Shown: positions 44,196-53,250 of the stretch, one piece after another
Layout: the number at the start of each line of letters is the position of its first letter
How positions within the stretch are numbered: the stretch's first letter is position 1
Assembly: GCF_001905825.1 (NCBI RefSeq)
Contig: NZ_LIVV01000013.1
Location: 88,990 to 152,989 of the forward strand
DNA from: Streptomyces sp. CB02009
GTDB taxonomy: Bacteria > Actinomycetota > Actinomycetes > Streptomycetales > Streptomycetaceae
Direction of reading: 5' to 3'
DNA length: 64,000 nt
Program-made: the position numbers and the translations under genes
The notes under the pieces: model-generated
What the model was told of the DNA's origin: nothing
Database searches by the model: none
The model's input: only the letters and a program-made list of their open reading frames with translations

Positions 44196-44664
44196 TCATC
44201 CAACGGCGCTGGACGCCGCGCGCCGCCGCCGTGCTCGGGCCACCGTCCTCATGACTGGCAGAAGCAGGAACAACACGGCGCCCGCGCCGGTCGAGGCCGC
44301 TAGCAAGGTCGCCCCACCGCCCTCCACATCGGACGCGGCCGCGACTGCCTGCGGATCCTCCGCCCGATACCGGACGGTGAGGTGCGCGCCCACGGGGTAC
44401 TTGCTGCCACTACGGCCCGGGGGCAGGGCCGCCACGACGGTGCGGCCCTGCGCCTACAAAGGCGACCTTGCACCGTCCCAGCACGCACGTGCCGCGGGTA
44501 TGCATGAATGGCGTCGGCGCGCACACCGTCCCGGAGCGAGCGCTGCTGCTGGGCCTGGGAAATCAGTACAGGGCCGACAATGCACCCAGGAGTAGCGCGA
44601 GACCCAGCCACACGAAGACTGCCGTACGGGGCTCGGCGCCTGCACGCACCGTCTCGTCCACCAT
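44196..44664 (-). pseudogene. Frameshifted DUF3592-like membrane protein gene
   Basis: A start with one helix (ATG 44664; TAVFVWLGLALLLGALSALY) runs into TGA at 44565-44563. Downstream frames give RDGVRADAIHAYPRHVRAG and, from 44435, VAALPPGRSGSKYPVGAHLT, VRYRAEDPQ and a second helix (GAGAVLFLLLPVM). The order helix, beta domain with YPVG and RYxxEDP, then helix is that of DUF3592 proteins. Stops and frame changes indicate a pseudogene. Confidence 0.6.
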
Positions 44665-44681
44665 GCTCGTGTGGGGATCTC

Positions 44682-45128
44682 TTAGCGGCGCGCGGTAGGA
44701 CTACCGTCTTCGTCGTTGTCGGCCGGGTCGTGTGGCCAGATGGCGATGGCGATCAGTACGGCCGCCCACACGCCCAGTGGGGTGACCGGCCAGTAGTAGG
44801 TCAGGTCTCCCTTTTGTGCGCAGCGTGTGGCCCAGATTCCGGACATGATCAGGGCCCCGCCGAGCCAGTAGCGCCATTCGGCCAGCCAGTCTGTGAGGTC
44901 TTTACGGTTCTGCTCCGCGCGGGTGGGTGGCGGCGTGGGTATGTCGGCGGTCAGTGCGGCGAGGTCGTCTGCTGTGCGCGCCCGCATGGCGTGTTCGGTA
45001 CGGATCTCGTGCTCGTGCGGATCGAGTCTCCCTTCGGCCAGCGCGGCGGCCAGCACGCCGAGCGTGTGGTCGCGGTCGCGGTCCGAAGCCCGCACTGCGG
45101 GCAGGGGAGGCTCACGTCGGTCATCCAT
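44682..45128 (-). CDS. DUF1707 domain membrane protein
   Basis: 148 aa; ATG 45128 follows AGGAGA. The N-terminal DUF1707 domain is clear (VRASDRDRDHTLGVLAAALA, EGRLDPHEHEIRTEHAMRAR, TADDLAALTADIP). Two C-terminal helices (WRYWLGGALIMSGIWATR; PLGVWAAVLIAIAIWP) place it in the membrane. Divergent from a TetR regulator with a palindrome in the 85-bp gap, so probably its target. Confidence 0.85.
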   Translation of the reverse strand: MDDRREPPLPAVRASDRDRDHTLGVLAAALAEGRLDPHEHEIRTEHAMRARTADDLAALTADIPTPPPTRAEQNRKDLTDWLAEWRYWLGGALIMSGIWATRCAQKGDLTYYWPVTPLGVWAAVLIAIAIWPHDPADNDEDGSPTARR

Positions 45129-45173
45129 CACCAGTCTCCTTGCGGCTCCGTGCAACGTCCCAGCTGACGACAA

Positions 45174-45197
45174 GTTAGAATACGACTGTATCTTAAC
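45174..45197. promoter_or_regulatory. Imperfect 24-bp palindrome: candidate TetR operator
   Basis: GTTAGAATAC-GACT-GTATCTTAAC (8 of 10 arm positions pair) lies between the divergent DUF1707 and TetR genes, 17 bp before the TetR ATG. Its AT-richness stands out locally. Confidence 0.6.
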
Positions 45198-45213
45198 GAA
45201 GGGAGTGCGACCG

Positions 45214-45810
45214 ATGCCCAAGACCGTCGACAGAGACGAACAGCGTCGGCAGATCGGTGAGGCCCTGCTCCAGCTGGTCGCCGAGCGCGGCCTCGACGAG
45301 GTCAGCGTGCGCACCGTGGCCGCCGCAACGGGCCGTTCCCCCGGCGCCGTTCAAAAGTACTTCCGCACCAAGGACGAGATGCTCACGTTCGCCGCCGAAC
45401 TGGCCGGCGAGCGCATCGAGCGCCGGATGGCCGGGGTGGACACCGCGCTGCCGCTGCGCCAGGCGCTGCGCGACCTGATCCTCACCACACTCCCCATGGA
45501 CGCAGAGCGACGCGCCGAGGCCGCCGCGCAACTCGCCTTCGCCGTCCACGCCGCACACCACCCCCGCCTCGCCGCGATCCGGCAGCAGGTCGACCAGGAC
45601 ATCCGTCAGGCACTGACCATTTGGCTGGAGTCAGCCGGGCACGCAACCCACGCGCCGGCCGTAGCTGACGCCGTCATCGCACTCTCAGACGGCCTGGCAC
45701 TGCGCATGCTCTACACCCCACAACAACAAGAGCACCTGCTCACAGCCCTGGACCACGCCCTGGACACCCTGATCCCGGACCGTGGGGCAGTCCGGTGTCT
45801 CCGCGAGTAG
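45214..45810 (+). CDS. TetR/AcrR family transcriptional regulator
   Basis: 198 aa; ATG 45214 follows GAAGGGAG. The helix-turn-helix spans ~12-58 (IGEALLQLVAERGLDEVSVR; TVAAATGRSPGAVQKYFRTK). The C-terminal helical ligand domain resembles the TetR_C group with ...LALRMLYTPQQQEHLLTALD. Probably represses itself and the divergent DUF1707 gene; ligand unknown. Confidence 0.9.
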   Translation: MPKTVDRDEQRRQIGEALLQLVAERGLDEVSVRTVAAATGRSPGAVQKYFRTKDEMLTFAAELAGERIERRMAGVDTALPLRQALRDLILTTLPMDAERRAEAAAQLAFAVHAAHHPRLAAIRQQVDQDIRQALTIWLESAGHATHAPAVADAVIALSDGLALRMLYTPQQQEHLLTALDHALDTLIPDRGAVRCLRE

Positions 45811-46098
45811 GTCGAGGAGACAGGGCGCGCCGGCGTGGTCGTCGTTTTCGGAAGGCGGCCGTCCATCTCGGATCAAGGCTCTCGTCGGCACACCGGGCGG
45901 ACCACGGGACGATGCCGGCTAAGTGGGGTCCTGGCAGGCAGATGCCCACCGTCTTAAAGAGCGTTTCATCCTGGTAGGCGCGTTTGGTGACTCGGGCGTG
46001 GACGCCTGGTTCGGGTGATCGTGCGTGAGGTGTGAGGATCGTGCCGTGTGCGCACCGAGGAAGCAGTTGCGCGCGGCTGTCCGAAGGGCCAGGGAAGG

Positions 46099-46422
46099 GT
46101 GACGGAAGTGTTCGTGGGGAGAGCGGCGCGGCTGGTGGTCAGCAACGAGGGCGAGATGCCGCTGGATCTGATGGTGGAGCCCTTGGGTGACGTCCATCGG
46201 ATCTTGTCGAAAGAGACCTGTGTCGTTGTCACTCATTCATCTGCGGCAGACGGTTCTTGGCCCGGGACGCCGCTTGGGGAGGAGCCGTTCCAGATTGACC
46301 ATCGGCGCGATTCGGTCACGGTGTGGGCCAACGGCCACTGCTTCCACCTCAGCGACAGGGAGGGCAACGAAATCGACCCATACGTCTATGGAGGGTGCCC
46401 TGCCCAGGGCCCGGCCGCCTGA
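46099..46422 (+). CDS. Hypothetical protein (107 aa)
   Basis: GTG 46099 with AGGGAAGG upstream is favoured over the longer frame. The sequence looks beta-rich (AARLVVSNEGEMPLDLMVEP; DSVTVWANGHCFHLSDREGN). Sequence GDVHRILSKETCVVVTH gives a protein-like middle. No family recognised and no signal peptide. Confidence 0.55.
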   Translation: MTEVFVGRAARLVVSNEGEMPLDLMVEPLGDVHRILSKETCVVVTHSSAADGSWPGTPLGEEPFQIDHRRDSVTVWANGHCFHLSDREGNEIDPYVYGGCPAQGPAA

Positions 46423-46594
46423 AGGAGCGTTTGACCTGGGGGATTAGCGGTTTACAGCACTTGGGAAGTGCCCGCTACGCCGGTACGGGAAACTGGCGGA
46501 CCCCCTTCGCGAACCGCTGGTCCACCGGTCTGCTCGTCGGCAATCCCTACGGGATCGTGTTCGACCGGGTTTCCTGACCCGGGTGGGGGGCCGG

Positions 46595-46612
46595 GGTGAG
46601 TGCTCACTCACC
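46595..46612. terminator. 18-bp dyad GGTGAGTG-CT-CACTCACC
   Basis: Perfect 8-bp arms with only 2 bp between, about 70 bp beyond the 3' end of the minus-strand DUF4157 gene. The very short loop makes an operator as likely as a terminator. A short C-terminal-like ORF tail (TGNWRTPFANRWSTGLLVGN) precedes it on the plus strand and may be a relic. Confidence 0.4.
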
Positions 46613-46684
46613 GCGGCACCCCCACCGGACGCCCGGGACCGCCCGAGCCCGCCCGGGACCGCCCGAGGCGTGCGGAACGCGGAA

Positions 46685-48055
46685 TTACGGGGTTGGGGTG
46701 TCGTTGTGCCGGGAGTGGTGGTGCGCGGCCCAGACCGCGTTGAGCAGCTTGTTGCTGGCCCCCTGCATCGCCTCGATCGTGTCCGCCTTCCACTCCCTGT
46801 ATTCCTTGGTCTTGTACGTCTTGTCCTGATACGCCAGCGCCTGAAGGTCGATGGTGCGGTCGAGCACGTTCTGGCTCAGTTCCACCAGCCTGCTCCAGCC
46901 TCCGGTGAAGTTGCGGGGCGGCTCGTCCCGCCTCCCGGCCGTCTTCTCCGCGTCCGTCGCCTTCCGCTCGGAACTCAGCGCCATCCTCACAGCCGCGCGA
47001 ATGTCCTCGGCGTAGGCCGAGTAGCTGTTGGAGTTCGCGGAATTCCCCTTGCCCGCGGGTGCGGCCCGGAAGGTGCTGTGGTCCCGCTTGACCCTCAAGG
47101 TTTCCGCGGCGTCCTGCAGGGCGTCGAGTGCCGTCACCAGCTCGGGGGTGGCTTCGAAATCTCTCGTGATGTCGGCGTGGATACCCATGGCCAGAGCGTT
47201 GAGCGCGTTGAAGACGTGCTCGCCCTGGGCGGAACTCGTCTCCGGCGCCAGGACCTGGTTGTACAACTGATCCGAGGTGACCTCTATGTGCCCGTCGTCA
47301 TTGACGGTTCCGACGCTGCCGCGATGAGGATTCGCGGCATGCAGGGAACTGACTTTCAGCTCGTCGGGCGCGCGCTGGACGGCCGACCGCGCGGAGCCGT
47401 GCGCCACGTGCACGGACTGGTCCGGGGCCATGGCATGGTCCTCGGCCCGCTGTACGGGCGCGGCTCCGCTCATGACGCGTGTCGCGTTGGCCTCGGCCGC
47501 GCGTTCGTAGCGGTCGGAGGGGTCGCTGATGGAGAGCCCGCCGCCGTTGTCGGTGCCGGAGACGGGGCCCTGGCGCTGCTGGATGACGTGGGTGAGTTCG
47601 TGGGCGAGGGTGTGCTTGTCGCCGCCGCCGTCGCCGATGACGACGTTGTTGCCGCTGGTGTAGGCGCGGGCGCCGATCTCGGCGGCGGAGGCGCGGGCGG
47701 CGCCGCTGTCGTGGATGCGGACGTCGGAGAAGTCGGCGCCGAGGCGGGATTCCATCTCCGTGCGCAGCGGGGCGTCCATGGGGCGGCCGCCGCCGCGCAG
47801 GACATCGTGGACGGTGGAGCGCTGGACCTGAGGCGCGGTCTCCTGGTGACCGCAGCCCGCGCCGTGCGTGTGCTGCTCCTGCGCGTAGGGGTGCCCTGCC
47901 TGGCGGAGCATCTGGACCACGGCGGCGTTGCCCGCACCGCTCTGCAGGGCACGGAGAGCGTCCGGGACACTGGCGGTGCCGCGGGAGGTCGACGTACGGG
48001 CTGGTGTGCTGGTCCTGCCGGGATCGGCATGACGGGTGCGGTCGTCCGCGCGCAT
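46685..48055 (-). CDS. DUF4157 (eCIS core) domain protein
   Basis: 456 aa. After a short basic, Thr/Ser-rich N-terminus, residues ~85-165 form the DUF4157 domain: MDAPLRTEMESRLGADFSDV, RIHDSGAARASAAEIGARAY, then the zincin-like motif TLAHELTHVIQQRQG. Residues ~230-456 are mostly helical (ALNALAMGIHADITRDFEAT) and may be a cargo or effector region. DUF4157 proteins associate with extracellular contractile injection systems and are proposed to be loaded or cleaved there. No eCIS structural genes are visible in the window. Confidence 0.82.
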   Translation of the reverse strand: MRADDRTRHADPGRTSTPARTSTSRGTASVPDALRALQSGAGNAAVVQMLRQAGHPYAQEQHTHGAGCGHQETAPQVQRSTVHDVLRGGGRPMDAPLRTEMESRLGADFSDVRIHDSGAARASAAEIGARAYTSGNNVVIGDGGGDKHTLAHELTHVIQQRQGPVSGTDNGGGLSISDPSDRYERAAEANATRVMSGAAPVQRAEDHAMAPDQSVHVAHGSARSAVQRAPDELKVSSLHAANPHRGSVGTVNDDGHIEVTSDQLYNQVLAPETSSAQGEHVFNALNALAMGIHADITRDFEATPELVTALDALQDAAETLRVKRDHSTFRAAPAGKGNSANSNSYSAYAEDIRAAVRMALSSERKATDAEKTAGRRDEPPRNFTGGWSRLVELSQNVLDRTIDLQALAYQDKTYKTKEYREWKADTIEAMQGASNKLLNAVWAAHHHSRHNDTPTP

Positions 48056-48243
48056 AGATTATCGCCCTCGTGTGGAAATGTGGTTCTTTCTGTATACGGA
48101 GGGCCCGCGGGCGCGGACAAGGGACGCACGGGCAGGATGTGCGGGGCGGAGGGGCAGAAATCCGGGTGACGGCAGGCACGAGCTCCTATTAAAGGCGAGG
48201 CGGTCAACCTCGGTGACGAACGAGCCGGTGGCCCGACGCGCTG

Positions 48244-49488
48244 CTACGCGAGGGCCTGGCCAAGGTGATCATGGGGGCGGCCGGTGAGCTGCCGGCGGAG
48301 TGCGTCCGCCCGGGAGCGGACCAGGCCGTCGCGGTAGGGGCAGGGGAGCCGGGCGAGTACGCCGGCGGCCATCTCGGCGGCCGCCGTCGGGTCGCCGTCC
48401 TCGCGCAGACAGGCTGCGGTGTCCATGGCCAGCAGGGCCCGGGTCATGACCGAGGGCGAGGTCGTCAAGGCGAGCGCGTCCTCCTGCGCGGCGTACGCGT
48501 CCGACGTGTTGCCCAGGAGGGTGTACGCCTGGGAGAGGTGTACGAAGTGCTTCTGGCCGGGGTAGCCGAACCAGGTGTCGGCGACTTCCTGGCCGTCGAG
48601 TCGGTCGGCGAGGTCCTGGACGTCGCGGAGGGCACGCAGGGCCCTGTCGGTATCGCCGATACCGGCGAGCGCCCGGGCGGTGACGGCTGCCGACAGCGCG
48701 GCGGCGGCCGTGGGTGCGCTACCGGCCTCGCGGCGGGCGAGCGCGGCGAGGCGGGCGGCCTCCTGCGGGGCGCCGTAGTTGAGCGGCACCATGGCGTGCC
48801 GGGCGAGGACCCAGGCGGTCATCCGCCGGTCCCCGGACTCGCGGGCGGCCCGCTCGGCGGTGGCGAACCAGTGGTGTGAGTTGCGCTGGTCGCCGCGGTC
48901 GTGCTGGACGATCGCGACGAGTCCCGCAATCCCTGCGGCCGTGCGTGCGAGATCAGCGCGGTCCCCTGCGGGATGGGAGCGGTTGAGGACCTGGCCGAGG
49001 AGGTCGAGGTCCTCGCGCATCTCGGCGAGCACTACGTCGGGGGAGCGGCCTCGGTAGCCGCCGCGGTGCCGCTCGAAAGCCGAGGCCAGATAGGCCAGGT
49101 CACCGGCCCCCGAACCGGTCAGGCCGCTGTCGATGCCCTCTCTGGCTTGTGCGATGCCGGGCAGCGCGGAGATCCCCGCTGCCGCCGCTCCGATGAAGCG
49201 CCGCCTGTTCACGTCCGCGTTCTCCTCGCTCTGGTGCCGCCGGTACTCCCGGGACACGGCCACGGCCTGCCGCACGTCGCCGACCTTGAGCCTGTATGCC
49301 GTGGCGATCGGCTCGTGCCAGACGGCCACCGGCAGTCGTTTCTCCGTTTCCCATCGCTTGAGGTTCTCCGGGTCGAACCACCGGCCGCCCTGAGCTGACT
49401 CCATCAGCCGGGCCTGCTGCTCGCGCGTGCGGCCCGCCCGCTCGCGGACACTGCGGAGTAACGCGCCGATTCCGTCCGGGCACATCAT
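48244..49488 (-). CDS. XRE-type regulator with TPR-like C-terminus
   Basis: 414 aa; tandem ATG at 49488/49485 follows AGGGGGCGG. The N-terminal ~75 residues are an HTH module (IGALLRSVRERAGRTREQQA; FDPENLKRWETEKRLPVAVW). A Tat-like stretch (NRRRFIGAAAAGISALPG) follows near residue 95, then TPR-like helices (~150-410; AWVLARHAMVPLNYGAPQEA). Streptomyces encode dozens of such regulators, often beside a small effector; here the partner on the divergent strand is truncated. Confidence 0.82.
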   Translation of the reverse strand: MMCPDGIGALLRSVRERAGRTREQQARLMESAQGGRWFDPENLKRWETEKRLPVAVWHEPIATAYRLKVGDVRQAVAVSREYRRHQSEENADVNRRRFIGAAAAGISALPGIAQAREGIDSGLTGSGAGDLAYLASAFERHRGGYRGRSPDVVLAEMREDLDLLGQVLNRSHPAGDRADLARTAAGIAGLVAIVQHDRGDQRNSHHWFATAERAARESGDRRMTAWVLARHAMVPLNYGAPQEAARLAALARREAGSAPTAAAALSAAVTARALAGIGDTDRALRALRDVQDLADRLDGQEVADTWFGYPGQKHFVHLSQAYTLLGNTSDAYAAQEDALALTTSPSVMTRALLAMDTAACLREDGDPTAAAEMAAGVLARLPCPYRDGLVRSRADALRRQLTGRPHDHLGQALA

Positions 49489-49714
49489 GAGCCGCCCCCT
49501 GTCATGCGTCGATGTAGTCGCATCTCTGGCCCCCCGCTCTGGCCCCCAGCAGGGCGAAACGCACCCCCGCACGGCCCCTCTGTGAGGGTGTGCCCGCCCC
49601 GTTCAATGGACGAACGCCACCGGGGCACCGGTCCCCTTCGCACCCGTCCACGCCGTACGGAGGGGACCCCCCCCCGGGGGCGCCACTCGAAGCCCGATCG
49701 AGAGGAGCACAGCC

Positions 49715-49803
49715 ATGACCCTGACAGCCCCCGAGCAGAGCGCGCCGCCGGCGCCGCCCGCCACCGAGTACCGCGACCCCCGCGCGTACGTGAAGCCCGA
49801 GGT
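49715..49803 (+). pseudogene. 5' fragment of the gene divergent from the XRE regulator
   Basis: A good ribosome site (GAGAGGAGC) and start give MTLTAPEQSAPPAPPATEYR, DPRAYVKPE, after which the DNA becomes the reverse complement of a broken ATPase gene. The remainder of the gene is lost at a deletion junction near 49803. The ~225 bp between it and the XRE start are non-coding. Confidence 0.55.
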
Positions 49804-50254
49804 AGGCGTAGCGAAAGAGGTGGGTGAAAGTCAGGTTGAGGGTGGTGGCCGTGCCGAGGCGAGTGGTGGGGATGCTCTCGCGGGGGAAGCCGAGAAGAAC
49901 ATCCGACAGGCTTCGCTGTCCCTCTTCCGCCCGGGTGCCGAAGGTCTGCTGCAGGGCCATCGTCTCGGGATCGAGGATGTCGACGCGGTCGGAGCGGTCA
50001 CCGCTGATGGTCCGCTTGAGGATCATGTGCTGTTCGCCGACCACGACGGACGCCAGCACCAAATGCACGTGATCACGTACCGCAGGCGTCAGGACGGCGG
50101 TGCCTCCGACCGCATGCTTGAGCGGCATGAGAAGGCTGGACTTGCCCGCCCCGCTGGGGCCGCTGATGACGGTGGCCGGCTGATCGAAGCGATACGTCGT
50201 CTCGGCGGTGGCGGTGGTGACCGTCAGGGCGAGGAATCGCAGGTGGGTGGCCAT
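49803..50254 (-). pseudogene. 3'-truncated SMC/AAA-type ATPase, possibly ABC-3C ATPase
   Basis: ATG 50254 overlaps the upstream stop (TGATG). The first ~150 residues are good: RFLALTVTTATAETTYRFDQ, Walker A in VISGPSGAGKSSLLMPLKHA, then TRLGTATTLNLTFTHLFRYA. After YAYL the sequence is unrelated, so the rest (coiled coil, signature and Walker B) is gone. Pairing with the small upstream protein resembles an ABC-three-component conflict system. Confidence 0.6.
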
Positions 50255-50730
50255 CAGATTTTCGTCCGCAAGGGCCTGTCCACCGCGTCGGGCAGGCGAT
50301 CGTAGATGAGGGTCTTCAGCGCCGACCCCGACTTGTCGAAGTGCCTCTTCAACAGGGCGATCCGCTGGGCTACGACGGCCCACTCGTCGGTCTGTGTCAG
50401 CATCGACGCGGCCACGGCTCCATCCGCGTTCACGCGGAACTCCGCACGATGCGACCCGCTGTACGTGATGAGTCCACGGCCGGCCAGGGAGCCGAGGACG
50501 CTGTAGTACCGCTGGTCCTACGGCCCGTACTTGTACCGGGTCATCCGGCTCCCCACGGCCAGCCGCTCGGAGGACGTGGGCTCCGCCCCAGTGGGCCAGC
50601 CCTCTCCCTGCTCGACGAGCAGACGCTCCAGCATCGTTGGGCAGCGCAGGAGGAAGTCGAGTTTGGCCAGCTTCGTCAGGCCGTCCAGTGATCTCTTCGC
50701 CGTAGTGAACCGGGCGATCAGCGCACCCCT
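50254..50730 (-). pseudogene. Middle-component-like gene with an in-frame stop
   Basis: Reading on the minus strand gives LDGLTKLAKLDFLLRCPTML, SERLAVGSRMTRYKYGP, a TAG at 50520-50518, then DQRYYSVLGSLAGRGLITYS to LIYDRLPDAVDRPLRTKI and a stop touching the ATPase start. The motif 'RYKYGPWDxRYY' expected in ABC-3C middle components suggests the stop replaced a Trp codon (TGG to TAG). The 5' end is not clear. Confidence 0.55.
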
Positions 50731-50831
50731 TCGACACCGTCTTCGGCCGCGCTCTGCCGCTGCGCGCGGCGAGCTGACCGCCCCCGGCGAGACGCCTTCT
50801 GGTCAACACCGCCGCAGGTCAGAGCGCCTGC

Positions 50832-51851
50832 TCAGGAGACGTAAGTGGTGCCCGTGGTCCAGATGCTGTGACCTGCGGCCCAGTTCTCGACGAACCGGCG
50901 GGCGGGATGGGACAGGCGCGGTGCGAGCTCGTCGAGGTTTCCCTCGGGGCGGCGTCGCGCCCCCAGGAGCAGGGCCATCGACAGGGGGGCCCTGACGTCT
51001 TCCGCGAAGGCGTCGTCGAAGATCTCCACCAGTCCCATGCACAGGTAGAGCAGTCCGGTGAGGTGGATGGCGTCCGCAGAGTGTTCCTCCCCGGCCCGCC
51101 CGGCGTACAGCGTCCGGAAAACCCGGTCGCAGCGCGCGGCACCGGTGGCGTTCCAGTAGTCCAGGAAGCGACTGTCCAGCCGGGGCGCGTCGAGGTTCAC
51201 CAGGGTGTCCACGGGGTTCCCGAGCACGTGCGTCAAGTCGCCGAGCGCCGTGAGGGCGCGCCGGGACTGCTGGACGTCCGGCTGCGGGGCGCCGAGCACG
51301 TCGAAGATCCAGGCGGCGGGGGAGAGGGGACCGAGCCCGTAAGGGATGCCCGCCGTGTCGATCATGACGGAAAGCACGTTGCTGTGGGTCGCGTCGGGAG
51401 GCCCGGCGGCCTGGCGCGCCTCCGGTCGCGCGAGTGTCCTGATGGTCTTCGTTCCCGTGTAGAGGGCGAGGGCCCAGCCGGCGGAGGAGCGCCGCATCGC
51501 ACGGCTCGCGATCCGGCGCACGCTCGTCCGGGAGGCGAGCGCCGATCGTACGGGATCGGCGTGAACCCTGACCCGGCGCTGCCCTTCCGCGTCCCCCGGC
51601 AGCCGGTGGGCGTGGGTGACGAGCCACGCCAGCGGGAAGCTGTGCGGGGTCTCCTGGTCCGCTTCCAGGTCCAACCGCTCCTCGGCGATCTCGCGGAACG
51701 CCGCCCAGGCCGCCTCCGGGTACGGCCCTGACGGAGACAGGAAGTTCGCCAGTTCGTTCGCGCCGGTGGACAGGTAGCTGTCGACGGCGAGCTTCATGAC
51801 GAGCCGCATGGTGGGGACGCTGATCTTTACGACTTCGAGCCAGCGGGCCAT
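50832..51851 (-). CDS. Hypothetical protein (339 aa)
   Basis: Helical, soluble-looking, not recognised: VVKISVPTMRLVMKLAVDSY, AAWAAFREIAEERLDLEADQ, IHLTGLLYLCMGLVEIFDDA. No signal peptide or catalytic motif seen. It follows the toxin/immunity pair on the same strand but a strong hairpin separates them; read-through could still make it a second accessory gene of that locus. Confidence 0.65.
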   Translation of the reverse strand: MARWLEVVKISVPTMRLVMKLAVDSYLSTGANELANFLSPSGPYPEAAWAAFREIAEERLDLEADQETPHSFPLAWLVTHAHRLPGDAEGQRRVRVHADPVRSALASRTSVRRIASRAMRRSSAGWALALYTGTKTIRTLARPEARQAAGPPDATHSNVLSVMIDTAGIPYGLGPLSPAAWIFDVLGAPQPDVQQSRRALTALGDLTHVLGNPVDTLVNLDAPRLDSRFLDYWNATGAARCDRVFRTLYAGRAGEEHSADAIHLTGLLYLCMGLVEIFDDAFAEDVRAPLSMALLLGARRRPEGNLDELAPRLSHPARRFVENWAAGHSIWTTGTTYVS

Positions 51852-51872
51852 GAACCGGGGCCCTGATGACGC

Positions 51873-51902
51873 AGAGCGCCCCTCCGGAGGGAGGGGCGCT
51901 CT
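51873..51902 (-). terminator. Perfect 13-bp hairpin after the candidate immunity gene
   Basis: Arms AGAGCGCCCCTCC and GGAGGGGCGCTCT around a 4-nt loop GGAG, 28 bp past the stop at 51931. The strongest terminator in the window; it should end the toxin/immunity transcript. Confidence 0.85.
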
Positions 51903-51930
51903 GGTGGTGGGTGCCGGTTCGGCCGGTGGG

Positions 51931-53250
51931 TCAGGCGCGCCGGACCAGGTGGTCGACCGAGAACAGTAGGTGGTCCTCGCCGTAGTGGAAACGTCCGGCG
52001 AGGGCCTTGTACCGGGTGTACTGCGCCTCGGTGAGCGGAAGTTGGAGGACCTCCACCGCGCGCAGGAGCAGGCGGAACCCGAGGTCGGGGTCGACCTGGG
52101 TGACGACCTGTTCCAGGGCTTCCATCACCGCGGCGCCCGCCACGGGGTGGAACTCGGGGCTGACCGCCGTGGCCGCGGCGAGGGGGGACACGTCCCGGAT
52201 CTCGCGGAGGACCTCGTCGGTCGCGCCGCTGGCCGGCGGCAGGGCCGCCGGAACGTAGCCGGGTGCGACCTCGGCCAGTCGCTCCTCGCACACTTCGGCG
52301 ACCTGCTCCAGCCACTCTCGGCCGCCGACACCGAACCGGTCGATGCGGTAGCCGCCGTCCGTTGCCGCCAGCCACAGCACGGTGATCGCTTCATCGGACA
52401 GGCCGAGGCCGAGCACCCGGCGGACGTCCTCCAGGAGCGCCGCCGCCTCGGAGCCCGGAGGGCGCTCGTAGCCGTCGGCCTGTACGGCGAACTCGACCGC
52501 CTGGCGGGGTGTGCGGTGGTGCCAGCCCGCGGTGAACTGCCGGGCGAGCCGGGAGAGCCCGAAGTCCCCGTCGATGCCCCGCCGGGAGGCGTCGCCGACC
52601 GGAGGCCACGTGATCACGAGGCCGTCGTGGACGGCAGCCGGGGGGAAGCCGAACTCCCAGCCGAGGGCCACCAGGCGGCGGTACGGCTCGTACGGTACGG
52701 GCACGGCGTGCGCCTTGAGCGCGCGGAGCAGCAGGCGCATGCCGAGGTCGGCGTCGGCGCTGGTGACCACGTGCTCCAGGCAGGCGACGAGCTCCGGCAG
52801 CGCGGAGGCGTCCGCGAGGGCCGGGGCCGTGACGCGGAGTTCCGCCACGACCGCCCGGCACAGCCGGGGGTCCCGTACCGGGCGCACCGGCGGCGGGGTG
52901 AAGGACGCCTCGGCCTGCCGGAGCCGGGCCGAGGCCACCTCCGAGACCTGCTCCAGCCAGCCACGGCAGGTCATGCCGTGGCCGGCCGGGTCGAAGGCGT
53001 TGGCGGTGGCGGCCAGCCACACCGTGTGCAGGACCCGCTCCGGGAGCTCGGACGCCAGTAGGCGGCGGGTGTCCTCCCCCAGCTCGACCGCCTCGTCGCC
53101 CTCCGACCGGTCGGCCGCCTCCTGCGCGAAGCCGAGCGCGGCGGCCGGGTCGACGGCCGTGCCGGGACGGCTGAGGCGTTCGGTCAGGCCGGTCAGGCCG
53201 AAGTCCTCGCCGTAGCCGAGTTCGTAGTACGCGGGACGTTGATCGGTCAT
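51931..53250 (-). CDS. Tandem-duplicated protein, probable immunity to the upstream toxin
   Basis: 439 aa. Two homologous halves (~1-215 and ~225-439) share WLEQVSEVASARL / WLEQVAEVCEERL, LEHVVTSADADLGMRLLLRA / LEQVVTQVDPDLGFRLLLRA, and an N-terminal DFGLTGLTERL / DFGLSRLARQF. No signal peptide, so cytosolic. Its ATG overlaps the toxin stop (ATGA), the standard arrangement for a cognate immunity protein. The fold is not recognised; duplication could give two toxin-binding faces. Confidence 0.75.
   Translation of the reverse strand: MTDQRPAYYELGYGEDFGLTGLTERLSRPGTAVDPAAALGFAQEAADRSEGDEAVELGEDTRRLLASELPERVLHTVWLAATANAFDPAGHGMTCRGWLEQVSEVASARLRQAEASFTPPPVRPVRDPRLCRAVVAELRVTAPALADASALPELVACLEHVVTSADADLGMRLLLRALKAHAVPVPYEPYRRLVALGWEFGFPPAAVHDGLVITWPPVGDASRRGIDGDFGLSRLARQFTAGWHHRTPRQAVEFAVQADGYERPPGSEAAALLEDVRRVLGLGLSDEAITVLWLAATDGGYRIDRFGVGGREWLEQVAEVCEERLAEVAPGYVPAALPPASGATDEVLREIRDVSPLAAATAVSPEFHPVAGAAVMEALEQVVTQVDPDLGFRLLLRAVEVLQLPLTEAQYTRYKALAGRFHYGEDHLLFSVDHLVRRA

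Noticed and set aside
45920..46060. Possible IS end near GAGCGTTTCATCCTGG
   Set aside because: Resembles IS5-type termini from memory, but no matching inverted repeat or transposase nearby was found.
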